From the NCBI GenBank assembly GCA_012845835.1, contig JABAKD010000005.1, positions 345,075-409,074 on the forward strand: a stretch of 64,000 bases of DNA. The letters are read 5' to 3'. The notes beneath the pieces were generated by a model, which made no database searches, was not told the DNA's origin, and was given only the letters and a program-made list of their open reading frames with translations. Shown here one piece after another: positions 43,979 to 55,121 of this stretch (within the stretch, counting starts at the first letter, position 1; each line of letters begins with the position of its first letter). A program made the position numbers and the translations under genes. Source of the DNA: Undaria pinnatifida. Its lineage: Eukaryota; Sar; Phaeophyceae; Laminariales; Alariaceae.

Positions 43979-44979
43979 TAGGGCTGTGAGTTGGCTGACT
44001 ATTAGTTGCCAGCTAGTTATTAGCTGGCTAGTTTAGTTAGTTAGTTGCGGCGGTGCCAACTATCCAACTATTTTTGGGTTTTGGGTTTCCTTGCTTGTAG
44101 GAAGGCTTGTTTGGTACGGGGTGCGTAGTTCTCGGCGTCCCCAAGCAGTACCAGCGTACCAGCACGCACAGAGAGAGGTCTTCCACAACAACTCATGGCG
44201 CATCAACCCATCGCCATCGACGGTGCCGGTGCCGATGGCAGAGCCGAGGGTGCCGGCACCGCTGAGCCTGGCCTGTCGACGGACCATGGCGGTGATGGAG
44301 CGTCAGACGAAGAAGTGACTGCTGTACCGAGCGCTCCTCCGAAATCGAGTGCACGCGACAAGGCAGCGGTTCGCTACCGCGTACAGACAACTGTGATGGC
44401 GGGACTTTGTCCCAGACGTGCTATTTATTAATGTAATAATACAAGTATGTCTCTCTCATGAGTGTGTCAACTGGATGATGAGCACCTCTGGCTCGGGTGT
44501 TTGAGCGATGCTCGCCCTGAGCTGTGTGTCGATCCCAGGCTATTTTGTGTCCTATTTTTAGTTTGTACTGGTGATGTGCTACTGCCTGCTGCGCGAGTAT
44601 GTACGTATGTACCATATACGTTTATGGCATCTCTTTAATATCCGACAAACTGAGACGAATTTTAGAAATATACCTGTTTCGTGATCAAAACCAGAGATAA
44701 ACTTGGCCCATTTATCATGCTTCTTGTGTGTAAAATGAAGGCAAATAGCGTAATTTTTGCCTCCGGCGGCGCCTTCAGCGGGATCCTCCGGAGGCGCCTC
44801 CGGCGGGCCCTCCGGGGGCGCCTCCAGCGGGGCCCCCTCGGCCGGGGGGGGCTTTTTTGGCTCGCTTCGCTCGCCTAACTTTAGTCGACTAGTTGGCTGG
44901 CTAACTAAAGTTAGTTAGTTGGCTGGCTTCGCCAGCCAACTAATAACTAGGCGGAAACTCCAGCCAACTCACAGCCCTA
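43979..44979 (+). mobile_element. hAT-superfamily DNA transposon derivative (1,001 bp)
   Basis: Perfect 19-bp inverted termini TAGGGCTGTGAGTTGGCTG are flanked by an 8-bp target duplicate TCAAACGG (43971-43978 and 44980-44987). An 8-bp duplicate and a TAGGG-type start define hAT. Subterminal GTTAGTTAGTTG and CTAGTTATTAG words fill both ends. The interior holds a 78-codon frame (44195-44431) and a GC-rich array with CTCCGG words (44761-44850). No transposase catalytic region remains, so it is a deletion derivative moved in trans. Confidence 0.88.
44195..44431 (+). pseudogene. Possible N-terminal remnant of hAT transposase
   Basis: A 78-codon ATG frame (MAHQPIAIDGAGADGRAEGA ... RRAIY) sits where a transposase start would lie. 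It is acidic and alanine-rich, with no zinc finger or dimerisation motif visible. The idea that it is the first exon of the parent transposase comes only from its place in the element. Confidence 0.3.
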
Positions 44980-44987
44980 TCAAACGG

Positions 44988-45075
44988 ACTAATACCGCAC
45001 CAATACCTTCAACAAATGGCGTCGTCGACAGACCATGGGAATTTTGAGTCGTGGGTTCGAATCCCACATCCACCG
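44988..45075 (+). repeat. tRNA-like sequence, right half with perfect B box
   Basis: GTGGGTTCGAATCCCAC (45051-45067) forms a five-pair T-arm with a seven-base loop and matches the Pol III B box. It is followed by ATCCACCG, as at the 3' end of a tRNA. Removing the hAT element joins it to the A-box-like half at 43929. A tRNA pseudogene or SINE fits better than a working tRNA, because the 5' acceptor strand does not match well. Confidence 0.5.
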
Positions 45076-45289
45076 TAACAAACTTTTTCAAACTTTCCCC
45101 ATGCAGCATGTCGAACTTGAAAAATACTCTCCCCGGTATACCCAGGAAATAATACTACTTGGATATTGACTGGTTCGCCTGTCTATCCGGCCGACCCGCT
45201 ATCCCGCCGTTTCAGGGGGGGGAGAAGTGTTATAAAGCTTAGGTTGGGTAAGCTATTGGTTAACTTTTTGCAAGTGGTTAAATGAACTA

Positions 45290-45879
45290 CTACCTCACTA
45301 ATTCCTCAACACTTGCCACTCCTCATTATTGATACGGAGAGACTTCGTCCCTCGCTGTCGCTTCGATCCAAGTGAGTGCTTTTCGATACGATTCCAGCAT
45401 TTGATTTTCTTTGCCCTTCCGATATCAGACACTCGTGCCTAACAGTCTTTCCGAATTTCGGTGCGACATTTACAGCTCGATGGCTGTTGGTTGATGGCTG
45501 CCTTGCTAGCGCAGGTTGGTAATTGCTCGCAACGATGTTTGTTTTTGCGCTTTCGACTTGAATTATGGCAGAGGGACAGAAAATATTGAATGCTGTCCAA
45601 CCCCCTTCCCCCCACCCACTCTCCTCAAGTCTGCTGCAGCTTATCGTGGCAGATTTGCGTGCCGTTGCTGTTAACCTACCGTAACAGCTACTAGTTATAA
45701 GAGTTGGAGCATTTCTAAAACATTCTAATGCTACCGTTTGCCCTCACTCGATTCAAGGGGTCGTGACACAGGCATATCCGAAAATGGACCTGATCTTGGT
45801 TGTTTGCCACGTCAGATATATATTCTTTTTTTTTTCCGCGCAGGTTGTTCAAACGCCCCACTTACAATCGAAATCGGCC
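45290..45879. other. Interval without recognised feature
   Basis: No gene or repeat recognised. A short pyrimidine run lies at about 45599-45625. Confidence 0.35.
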
Positions 45880-46990
45880 AGAGTAATATACACTTCTACG
45901 CAGTTGATATCACGTCATTATCTTTCTAACCATCCATGACGTAGTTTCCATTCTCCCCCCCCCCCCCCCCCTCAAGCCCCCCCTCCAACGCCCCCTCCTT
46001 TCCCACCACCCGCACGATCGCCTAGACTTAGCACCACGCGTATAACAAGCCCCTTCATATCTTTGATCTCACAGCCGAAGTGTATTTGAATGTTATATGT
46101 GACCTAAACCTCTTAACAACCCTCCCCCCCCCCCCCCCCCCCCCCCCGGCTCTTTTCTTCTCTTTTTTCTCGCCCTTCCTTGCTCAAACGCCCAACCGAA
46201 TATCGAAATCCGCCAGAGTAATAAACACTTCCACGCACTGGATATCACCTCATTATCTTTCTAGAGCCATCCATGCCGCTGCTTCCCAACCCTTCCTTCT
46301 TCCCCACCACCGGCACCATCGCCTAGACCTAGCACCACCCGTATAGCAAGCCCCTACATCTATGCCATCTAAACCCGTTTCCTTCCCCCACCCCCTCCCC
46401 TCCCCACTTCCCCCCCCCCCTCCCCCACCCCCCACCTCCCCTCCCCCCCATCCCACCCGACCCCCACCCCCTCGAACACTCCGCTCTCTACTCACTGGTT
46501 GAACGACTTACGGGATATACATGATAAACTTGTGCATTCTTTCGAAAAACGTCACATTTATCCCCTTGAAAGAATGTATAGTTTCCACGAACAAATTGAC
46601 CTGCCCCAGCCGTCTCCTCCCCCCCCTCCCCCCCTCCCGCCCCCCTTGTGATCAAAATCAGGCCCCCACGTCCTTCAAAACTCCGCCCTCCCCTCACCGG
46701 ATATTCGACTTACTTACAGGATTCACTTGATAAACTGATGCATTTCCTTCCACAGCTGTCAAATTTTGCCCCCCTCAGAAACGGGTTTTGTAGTTTCCGC
46801 GCACAGACTAACATCACGCTGTTGACCCTGATAGCTACACGGTAGTTGCAAGGGGAGTCGCCGACCTATATCCTTAATGAGGACACACAACCCGTAATAC
46901 GCGCGATCGGGGTATCACACACAGTTTGCAAAGGTGAGTTTCGACGAAGTACTCGATCACAGCTGGAGCGTGTCTTCATTTTTTAAAATG
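45880..46990 (+). repeat. Poly-C repeat module, copy C
   Basis: The longest copy. It holds two units with CGCCAGAGTAATA...GATATCACxTCATTATC (45880 and 46200), poly-C runs, a partial extra right end near 46065 (ATCTCACAGCCGAAGTGTAT), and the full right block at 46745-46980. The internal nesting suggests repeated insertion or slippage within the family. Confidence 0.75.
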
Positions 46991-47206
46991 TAGATAAATT
47001 TATTATGTGAATGTTCCCATTCGGAATGCGGGTAACGTGAAATCCCGGGGGCTGAAGGCGCCGGTGAACTACGTAAAAATAGGTCTCCACCTAACTATCG
47101 TGATGGTGTTACGCGTACTCACATAGATGGACCCCACTGCTCTTCTTAGAGGAAACGTGTGGCAAGAGCTAGTGCTTTGCTCCCAAAGAAAGAATAGTAG
47201 TAAAAA

Positions 47207-47620
47207 AAGTGTTAGTGTTAGTGTTAGTGTTAGTGTTAGTGTTAGTGTTAGTGTTAGTGTTAGTGTTAGTGATAGTGTTAGTGTTAGTGTTAGTGTTAGT
47301 GTTAGTGTTAGTGTTGGTGTTAGTGTTAGTGTTAGTGTTAGTGTTAGTGTTAGTGTTAGTGTTAGTGTTAGTGTTAGTGTTAGTGTTAGTGTTAGTGTTA
47401 GTGTTAGTGTTAGTGTTAGTGTTAGTGTTAGTGTTAGTGTTAGTGTTAGTGTAAGTGTAAGTGTTAGTGCTAGTGCTAGTGTTAGTGTTATTGTTAGTGT
47501 TAGTGTTAGTGTTAGTGTTAGTGCTAGTGTTAGTGTTAGTGTTAGTGTTAGTGTTAGTGTTAGTGTTGGTGTTAGTGTTAGTGTTAGTGTTAGTGTTAGT
47601 GTTAGTGTTAGTGTTAGTGT
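47207..47620 (+). repeat. GTTAGT hexamer satellite (~69 units)
   Basis: About 414 bases of TTAGTG/GTTAGT with rare one-base variants (GTTGGT, GATAGT, GCTAGT). It is stop-free in many frames, which yields long Val-Ser, Leu-Val and Thr-Asn frames on both strands; none is a gene. It differs by one base from the TTAGGG telomere unit. Confidence 0.95.
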
Positions 47621-47736
47621 TAGTAGTAGTCGTAGTAGTAGTAGTAGTAGTAGTAGCATTGGTAGTAGTGGTAGTAGTAGTAGTAGTAGCATTGGTAGTA
47701 GTGGTAGTAGTAGTAGTAGTAGTAGTGGTAGTAGTG

Positions 47737-47791
<55 letters not shown>

Positions 47792-47820
47792 AAGTAGTAG
47801 TAGTAGTAGTGGAAGTTTTA

Positions 47821-47856
<36 letters not shown>

Positions 47857-47865
47857 GAAGTAGTA
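47621..47865 (+). repeat. AGT trinucleotide array
   Basis: Joined directly to the hexamer array; (AGT)n with GGT, CAT and AAG variants. The long Ser or Val frames here are artefacts. Confidence 0.95.
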
Positions 47866-48473
47866 TTCATAAGCGTCAAGAGTGTGATAGCGGTGCGTGC
47901 ACGTTGCACTGATGTACGCGCAAGCAAATTTTTGATGGTCAGAGGATGCTGTGTACCATACGGAGATTAGTGCTAGTTGCTATATAGTACATCACGTCCA
48001 TGTGTTTGCACTTGGTGGTAATGGACAGGATTGACCAGCCAATATTAGTCGCTCTTAGACGTTGTGCAATAAGTTTTTGGTTGGCGGCAACATTTCTGTG
48101 TGTGTGGCGTACGTGACAAGATTTTCTATGTGATGGAGGTAGTGTTTAACGCTTTGTTTAGTACTGTGTTTGAAGGGAACTGAAACCTTGATGTTCTCCT
48201 CGTTAATCCCCGTAGAAAGTAGAGCTATATCAAAAGTGTTCCCGCCCGAACCCGCCATTTTTTTATGCATGTGGTCAGAAGTGTAAATGTGTATAATATG
48301 TGTGAACGATAACAGCAACAGGTCTACAGAGTTTACAAGAAAATTTAGACCCGTTTAAACTTTTTGAAAGCTCAGACCCGATCCACCCAGCCAATCAGAC
48401 GGCGTCCTGGGCGGGTGGCAAACGCTGAAATAGAACCGTACCTGATTTTGACCATGGCAGCACCGTGTCTTTA
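47866..48473. other. Interval before gypsy element 2
   Basis: A minus frame around 48055-48280 contains an ATG (MHKKMAGSGGNTF) and looks balanced in composition (HYLHHIENLVTYATHTEM), but it has no recognised family. Nothing else seen. Confidence 0.3.
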
Positions 48474-48742
48474 TGTTAAGTTATGGGTAGGGACACCGAG
48501 TGCCCCCTGCAGGTCTGCCAATTGAACAGGTCCTCGGAGAGTACTCATTTTCGTTTCCTTGGTAAAGACGTATATATATTCCATTCCACCAGAGCCCCGG
48601 ATAGCTTTTGGGATCGGAGGCACGTGCCTCCGATATATTTCCTAACTTTCCCGACTATAAAACGCCAACCTTATCATACGAAACCCATCCAAATTATCTC
48701 AGTTTCGGATAATTACAGGCCTTTCGAGGCCGTATCTTAACA
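48474..48742 (-). repeat. Gypsy element 2, 3' LTR
   Basis: 269 bp. Read on the minus strand it starts TGTTAAGATACGGCCTCG and ends ACTTAACA, with the same CACGTG palindrome (GAGGCACGTGCCTCCGAT) as in element 1. The preceding minus-strand bases CAGGGTGGGCTAG are the likely polypurine tract. Confidence 0.85.
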
Positions 48743-49667
48743 CTAGCCCACCCTGATGAGTCGCATATGCAGAAATATGGGAGATTCGGGGAAACTCCCT
48801 TTCTACAAACTAGACCATGAGTCGAAAATGCGGCTCCTCAAAATCCACTCCCACACCTCTAACCGTCTGGCTGTGGAGCCAGGAACACGCACAGAGAATC
48901 AGTTAAACGAAACGCAGACCCTACAACAAGGCACGTCACCCATGAAAAAACTGCCGCGTGCCGCCGGTGTGGCGGGGGGGACAAAAAAGGCTCTAGAACC
49001 TGCCGCATACCACCGGTGTGGCGGGGGGGGGCAGGAAAGGCTCTACGGCAAACCAACCACAGAAAATATTCTATGGCCAGGCGAGCCCTCGTCGATATGG
49101 AAGGAACACAGGCGCTAACGCAAGGGCGAAGTCATGCGAACAACCTCCCGCGGGTCATCGGCAAGGCGGGGGGTTAGACGAGGAAACGACAAATACCCGG
49201 GATGGAAGGTGGCAACACCTACAGCCCCGCTAGGGGAGGAAGTGTTTAGACGAAAAAAACAAAGTAGAACAAATACAACACACAAAACATAAAAGATGGC
49301 ACACAGACCCGTACATAGCCCTGTACCACGTTATGCGCGAACAGGGTACCCTGGTCGCCCCCCGGCTCTGGGCTGAGGAGGGCGTCGGTAGGGTGAAATT
49401 GAATAATGACGGATAAGCGATAGCCCTGCGAATTTGATAGCGGCGTTTTACCCGAACCCTGACCCGGCACTGAGCAGGGGGTTCGGCAGGACAGAAAGAA
49501 AAATTAATGGAAGATTTGCCCCAAAAACCGACGAAGACTCTCAGGACACTACGAATAACCCAAAGACAATGACTCAAAACTCATAACCCCAAAATTGAAG
49601 ATCTATCCAGAAGCGGTGTCGGCGTGAACGTCAACTGGCCACGGACTCGCCTCGAGATTCGTCTAGG

Positions 49668-50111
49668 TTACCTCGGATTCCAACGAGAAAACGCACTGGC
49701 GATGTGAACTTGCAAGCACCAAGAGCCTCGTACGGCTCCGGCCGAAGTCGTGTAGCGCGCCGGGGGAAGATGAAGTTTAATCGGTCCCGGGTCGTCCAGA
49801 AAGCGGACCAGGTATACCTTATCCTCGGTAGTGCTCGCGCTGATTTTTCCAAGCCACCATAACCCATTGTCTCCCTTGTACCAAAAGTGGGATCTCTTAG
49901 GGAGTACTGTGTCGTGGTAGCGACGGAGCCAATCGGCGCAGGGAACACAGGCGTAGCCCGGCGCTAGGGAACGTTCTCCGTTGTTGCGGGAGAACTCACG
50001 CTGTGCCGCCCCTATCCGTATTCGGCGGTAGAGGTGATTGGTTTGGCGGTGCTGGTCCGGGGTTCCGGCCCAACAACGCAAGATGTGGGAGCGGGAGAGG
50101 TGGAGGTCCAT
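49668..50111 (-). pseudogene. Gypsy element 2 integrase C-terminal tail (Tudor-like)
   Basis: 147 codons from MDLHLSRSHILRCWAGTP to FSRWNPR and stop. It carries FWYKGDNGLWWLGKI and YLVRFLDDPGPIKL as in element 1, with very few residue changes. The chromodomain-like part lies just upstream in another frame. Confidence 0.7.
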
Positions 50112-50784
50112 TTCCCGCTCCCAGGAAGGCTCGGAGAGTCGCGTTCAATGCGTCTTGTATAGCACCGCGATGACGCCACCTCGCCCCCATGCCGACTGAT
50201 GACCAGTGATCAGCTCCACCACCAGCCGTTGGAGGGGAGTCGAAACGTCGTCTTGAGTGCCGTGGTACGGCGGGGACTTCTTGGAAAAATTATTGAGCAC
50301 GTGTCAGCCCCGCCGGTAGGTATTTGGGCATGTCCCCGCTGTCGTGAGGGTTGGCACAGGGTTTGCAGCGCTCGACGGCTACACGCCGACGAGCGTCCGT
50401 ACCGGGCAGGTCGGAAGGGAGATCCGAATAGAGGAGGTTGTTCTCGAGCAGCGAGCCGTGCGGGGTCTCGGCGGCGGAGCTTTAACCGACGGCCAGGACC
50501 TTGTACGGGCCCGTCCAGTTAAGCGCGAGTTTGGCCTCGAGTACCTTGGCGTCGGTGTTCGCCTCCACACCCTGGAGGATGGTAAAGGCAGAAATGTATA
50601 CACATGCCCAACCAGTTAGGTGCTGGACGCAGCGCGTCGGCGAGGGCGGAGTTTCTGCTGTCAACACGGGAAACGGTTCGGGCGTGGTGTGCGCGGACAA
50701 TGTCGTTCGCGCGCTTTTGCCGGTCGGTGGCCAAGTCGCAATAAGCCAGGTGGTCACGGGCCAGTCTCTAGTGTCCCACGACAC
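50112..50784 (-). pseudogene. Gypsy element 2 integrase GPY/chromo-like region, frameshifted
   Basis: Minus-strand pieces ALNWTGPYKVLAVG (end of the 50482-50784 frame) and the LATDRQKRANDIVRAHHA region follow a TAG at about 50768 that replaces the glutamine of CVVGHQRLARD in element 1. Confidence 0.6.
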
Positions 50785-51541
50785 AAGTGCGGTCGAAACC
50801 CGTCAGGGGGGTCCGTGGGAGTCTGCCCATGTGGACCCCGTCGGGCGCCAGACCCGTCGCCGCGCTGACGGAGTTGTTGTGAGCGAGTTCTACGTGGGGC
50901 AGATGCAAGTCCCAATCGTCTTGTCGCTCGTTGACGACCATAGCCAGCGTTTGTGCCATAGTGTGATTTACCCGCTCAACGCCCCCGTTACAGTTGGGAT
51001 GATAGGAGCTTGCAGCAAGCTTGTGCACACCCGACAGCTGATATACAGCTTGTGAAAGCTTGGAGCAGAACTTCAGTCCGTTGTTCGTGAGTATGGTGCG
51101 CGGGCACCCCCACAAGGGGATGTATTGGTTCACCAGGATATTGGCTGTACCCCGCGGGGTGAACTCAGCGGCAGTGACGGGGAACATGTCGGCCCGACGA
51201 TTAAAGCGATCGGTGAACAGCAGGATGTAGGTGTTGCCTCGTGGTGTGACCGGAAAGGGGCCGAAGCAGTCAACACTGACGGCGATACCTGGACCTTCCG
51301 GCAGAGGCATTGTGATGATGGGCCAGCGGACAGGGTTTTCCGCGCTTGGCACTTGAAGCAGTGGCGAAGCCACCACCGGTTGCATACGCTCATGCCAATC
51401 CACCAAAAAAAATGCTCCAGCAGGCGCAACGTGCGCGTGGTGCCAAGGTGACAAGACGCCTACGAGTGACAAGCTTGCATGATCCAATGGCTCATGAGCA
51501 GGGGAACGTAGATGCGAACTGGCTCGTCGTTTAGCAAGCAA
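50768..51541 (-). pseudogene. Gypsy element 2 integrase, zinc and catalytic core
   Basis: A 257-codon frame. Its upstream part overlaps the H2C2 region (the HH half, ACHS and CHLGTTRTL, and the CFKC half are read in neighbouring frames). The core has VSVDCFGPFPVTPRGNTY (first Asp), ILTNNGLKFCSK, where the second catalytic Asp is replaced by Asn, and GGVERVNHTMAQ (Glu). It ends at the TAG noted for the next segment. The Asp-to-Asn change alone should abolish strand transfer. Confidence 0.75.
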
Positions 51542-52483
51542 GCAGCTCGCCCCACAGTGTTGGGTTCGTCAGATCTTGTTGGCGGGAGTGTCGGGTTACG
51601 GACGAGTAGGACGATGTCGTCGTCGGTTGTATGTAATCGACCCCTACCCACCAGCTCCTGGATGTCTGAGAGAGAGGGGCGCTTGGGCGAGGGGTAGCAT
51701 GCCAAGAAGTCAGGTGGCAGAGCCGACGGCCGGCCGATAGAGATATAACGTATTCTGGCGTGGCACGTCGGTTCTACGTGCTGTTCGCGCTTCCAATCGG
51801 CATGCGAATAACGCGCGACGGTATCCGCGAACCGCATTTCAACAGCGTCGTCGAGGGCATCCGACCTTGCAAGTGTAGCCGGCGTGTCACCAGGAGGAGG
51901 CGTAAGCCGTAGGAGCGGAGTTCCCATAGGCTCTGCGTGGTCGTGGTCAGACGGAAGTGGTACCGTGCGGGCCAGCGGGTCGGTAAGAGTAGGGGTCGCG
52001 GCGGCGGGCGGAGCATGCCGCGGCTGCCGGCTCGCGTCGGAGTTTTAACTCGCCTGGACGATGGCCGGGGGATCCCGCCGGGCCCGAAGCCATAGTTGAC
52101 AGCAGGGGGTGCCTTACCAGCTTCTGTTGCTGAACGCCGGCGCGTCCGAGTGGAGATGCGGTCTGAAAAAGGCGCCATCGACTGGGGCGCCGGAGATCCA
52201 GGCGAGGTTGGGACGGGCGCGGTCGGGCCCGTGGGATCGATTGAGTCAGTCCCTTGTACCGCGCTCCGGGAAGGAGTCGGGGTCGGGCCACCGATGTCGT
52301 GGCAGCCGGGGCTTCGGCGGAGTCCTCGTTGGCCACGGTGGGAACAGCAAAAACCAAAGCGAATTCGTAGTCGGCTGTACGCGAGCCCCCGCCTCGGCCG
52401 GGCGAGCTATCGACGGTATCGGTGGATGCAGAAACACGAGCGACAAATCTCCTGGAAGACGTAGGAAGGTCGTCAAGCCTCAT
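51542..52483 (-). pseudogene. Gypsy element 2 RNase H-integrase linker and integrase N-terminus
   Basis: Frames 51947-52483 and 51460-51927 encode a long linker (RMRLDDLPTSSRRFVARVSA) and then the pre-integrase segment (LLMSHWIMQACHS). Similar to element 1 at 27850-28880, with different stops and shifts. Confidence 0.6.
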
Positions 52484-53097
52484 GCGTGGCCCTTGTGTGC
52501 GAAAATCGCAAAATTCGGCAGGGTGAGAGGAAGCCCACCCAAGGCATTACTTTCAGTGGGGGGCATTAGCCCACCCAAGGCGACACCCGAAATCGGAGAG
52601 GAAGGAGTGTGCAGCCCGCAAGCCCTTGTGAAGTATATGCCACCATCCTTAACAGGGGTGAGACTTGTCGAACCATTGCGGTCGTGTTTCGTGGCAGGCT
52701 CCGGCAAACGAGACAGGAAGTCGGCGTTTCCGCTCGCGCTTCCTTTTCGGTATTTGATGGTGTAATCGAATGCGGTGAGGAACTCGAGCCATCTCTGGAC
52801 TCGCGCGTTGTGGTTCCCCACTTTGTCTATGCTTTCCAGAGCCTTATGGTCAGAGAACATTCGGAACTAGATGCCCCAAAGGTAGCCGCGGAGGCGCTTC
52901 AGAGCCCAGACGATGCTGCCAGCCTCCGACTCGAGAGGATTCCAATGCCTTTCCGAGTTGAGCGTAGCTCGGCTGATGTACGCGATGGGTCTTATGGAGC
53001 CGTCCGTTTGCTCCAGTTCGAGAGCGGCTCCAAACCCGTAGATGCAGGCATCGCAGTACACTGAATCGGGCGTGTGCCGTCGGCGACGGCGTCCCAA
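52480..53097 (-). pseudogene. Gypsy element 2 RNase H
   Basis: First frame (52867-53097): VYCDACIYGFGAALELEQ with the first catalytic Asp, PIAYISRATLNSERHWNPLE, and SEAGSIVWALKRLRGYLWG with the Glu. After a TAG the next frame (52480-52860) gives MFSDHKALESIDKVG with an Asp, then AFDYTIKYRKGSASGNADFL and SRLPEPATKH. This is the full Ty3 RNase H order, interrupted once. Confidence 0.75.
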
Positions 53098-53582
53098 TCA
53101 GGGAAAACGAGGACCGGCGGGCTCGTGAGCCCCGCCAAGATTCCTCTCACCAGCTTCTCCAAAGCAGGCGTAAAAGCACTTTACCCCCTTCCAAAGGAAC
53201 GCGTTAATCGGAAGAAGTCTCTTCGATAAGTCGAGCAAACAATTGCGGTAATAGTTGATACCACCCATGAATGCGCGCACCTGCTTAACGTCAGTAGGCA
53301 TCGGCATATTGGTCAATGCCGACACTTTTCCCGCATTTTTAGGCATAGGCCCGCTGGAGAAATGGAGTGGCCGAGAAAGTTCGCATCGGTAGCGCCCAAA
53401 CGCGCCTTTAAGGGGGAAAGCTTGAGGTTGTGCTTTCGAAGAATCGTCCGAATATGCGCTACCGGGTCGGAGTCGAACACGATGACATCGTCGAGGTGAG
53501 CTGCCACCTGTTTCAAGCTCTTGATCACCTCATTGATGACCTTGACGAACCACCCAGGCGAGGCGCTGCTGCCCTGAGGCAT
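53098..53582 (-). pseudogene. Gypsy element 2 reverse transcriptase, palm and thumb, frameshifted
   Basis: The first frame reads MPQGSSASPGWFVKVINEV (RT motif B) and QVAAHLDDVIVFDSDP (motif C, with His in place of the usual Tyr before LDD), then LKLSPLKARLGATDANFLGH. The frame is lost near 53345 and resumes as VSALTNMPMPTDVKQVRAFM, the thumb. A TGA at about 53587 separates it from the upstream RT part, where tryptophan is expected. Confidence 0.75.
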
Positions 53583-53588
53583 AACAAG

Positions 53589-55121
53589 TCACTCATAAAG
53601 CCCCGTGGGTATGCAGAACGCTGTAAAGAGAACTGTGTCTTTTTGTGCCGTTATCTGGTGGAAAGAGGAAACCAAGTCGAACAGGGAAAACACCCGACCT
53701 GAGCCAAAGGAGTCCAGGACCTGGTCCACGCGGGGAATTTGCAGTTGGCTGAGCTTGATAATTTGGTTGAGCTTCTTGTAGGTCACCGTGATCCTTACAC
53801 CGCCAGATTGCTTAGGGATGGCCACCAGCGGGCTCGAGTACGGTGATGTCGAGTGCTGAATCTGCCCAGCCGCGAGGTACTGGTTAAGGGTCGCGTCCAC
53901 TTCTATGGCCAGTATAGGGTTTACGCGATGGGGCCGTGAAGTGACTGGAGCGCTGCCCTCCGGAACCGAGATTTCAAAGGTCGTTAGGGAGCATGACCCA
54001 TAATCCGTCTTCGAGGTGGAGAACAAGTCAGAAAAATCGCAGATCACATCCCCCAGTTGCTCAATGGTCGGGAGGTCCCAACCAGGGTCATTTAAGTCGA
54101 ACGTGATCTCCCGCAGATGCGGTGGGAGTCGGGCCCAGACGCGTATAAATGAAGAACGTTGGGCTGGGTTCAAACGTTTCATTAGCGTCGGCGAGGGCGG
54201 CGGCACGGCATGAGCTATCCCTTCCGCGTCCGTCAAGCTCACGGCCGCAGAGACCTGGCTGTCCGAAGTCTGACCAGGGTGGGGACCCGCAGCCATCATG
54301 GGGTGTTGCAAGGCACCCAGCGGGATGCGCAAACGTGGGGCGTCGGCGACCCCGACAAGGTTGCCTGGCTCGAGGTCCGCGACATCTGTTAAGGGAAGCA
54401 CCTGTTGTCCTGAAGCAACAAAGTGTTTCTTCCTCGAACGAATGTTCGGCTGCGGCACTATGTCGACAATATAGTGTCCTGTGAGCGCAGGAGAGCCGTT
54501 GCTACGCACCAAGTTGACCGCGAGCAGTTGGGGCTTGTCCGACAACATGACACCTGTAGTGCCATCATAGCGAAGGTGGAAAGGACCTTTCGATGGTGCG
54601 GGGTCGACGGCCTGAGCCGCTTCGCCTGCTGTGGCGTGGTAGGAAAACGTCAGCTCGCCCAAAACCCGATTATCGAGAGGACCAGGGGGCAGAGCGCGGT
54701 ACCAACGGGTGTTGAAGCGCATCCAACTGTCGCGGCCCAGCAAGACAGCGTGCTGCATGACCGATGGAGGAACCACGGATGCCCACACCGCGAGAGAGCA
54801 TGTCGGTTCATTTTCGTGAAAGAATCGAACGCTCAGACGAATGTGGGTCGCGCTCCGCAAAGGGGCGGATTCGCCAAAACCACCCCAGGAGCGAGGGCTG
54901 CTGGGCCGCTCGCACGCCGATGAGGCGGCGCCTACCGATAGCATACGATCCAACACGTCACGTCGGATGTAGGTTTGGGGGGAGCCAGTGTGAAGCAGCG
55001 CCGTACATCTGTAGGGCGCAATGGCGTCCCCTCCGCTATGTATTGCAATATCGGTAGTAAAAGAAACGGCGTCCAGCGTCACGGTACCCCCGATGAGGCA
55101 GGAGCCATGTTCTGGCAGCAC
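53589..55121 (-). pseudogene. Gypsy element 2 protease and N-terminal RT (510 codons)
   Basis: The protease loop reads CTALLHTGSPQTYIRRDVLD. The catalytic Asp of the usual D-T-G-S is His here, so the protease should be dead. Later parts: HAVLLGRDSWMRF (second protease half), then the RT fingers VNPILAIEVDATLNQYLAAG, STSPYSSPLVAIPKQSGGVR, and motif A RVFSLFDLVSSFHQITAQKD with its Asp. It stops within FCIPTGLYE by TGA. Together with the next two segments it makes a Ty3/gypsy pol. Confidence 0.8.

Noticed and set aside
45051-45075. Functional tRNA gene
   Set aside because: The T-arm is perfect, but the 5' acceptor strand does not pair well and the gene is split by the hAT element.
47127-47970. 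Long open frames on both strands across the hexamer/trimer array (Val-Ser, Leu-Val, Thr-Asn repeats)
   Set aside because: A stop-free simple repeat is open in most frames; there is no other coding signal.
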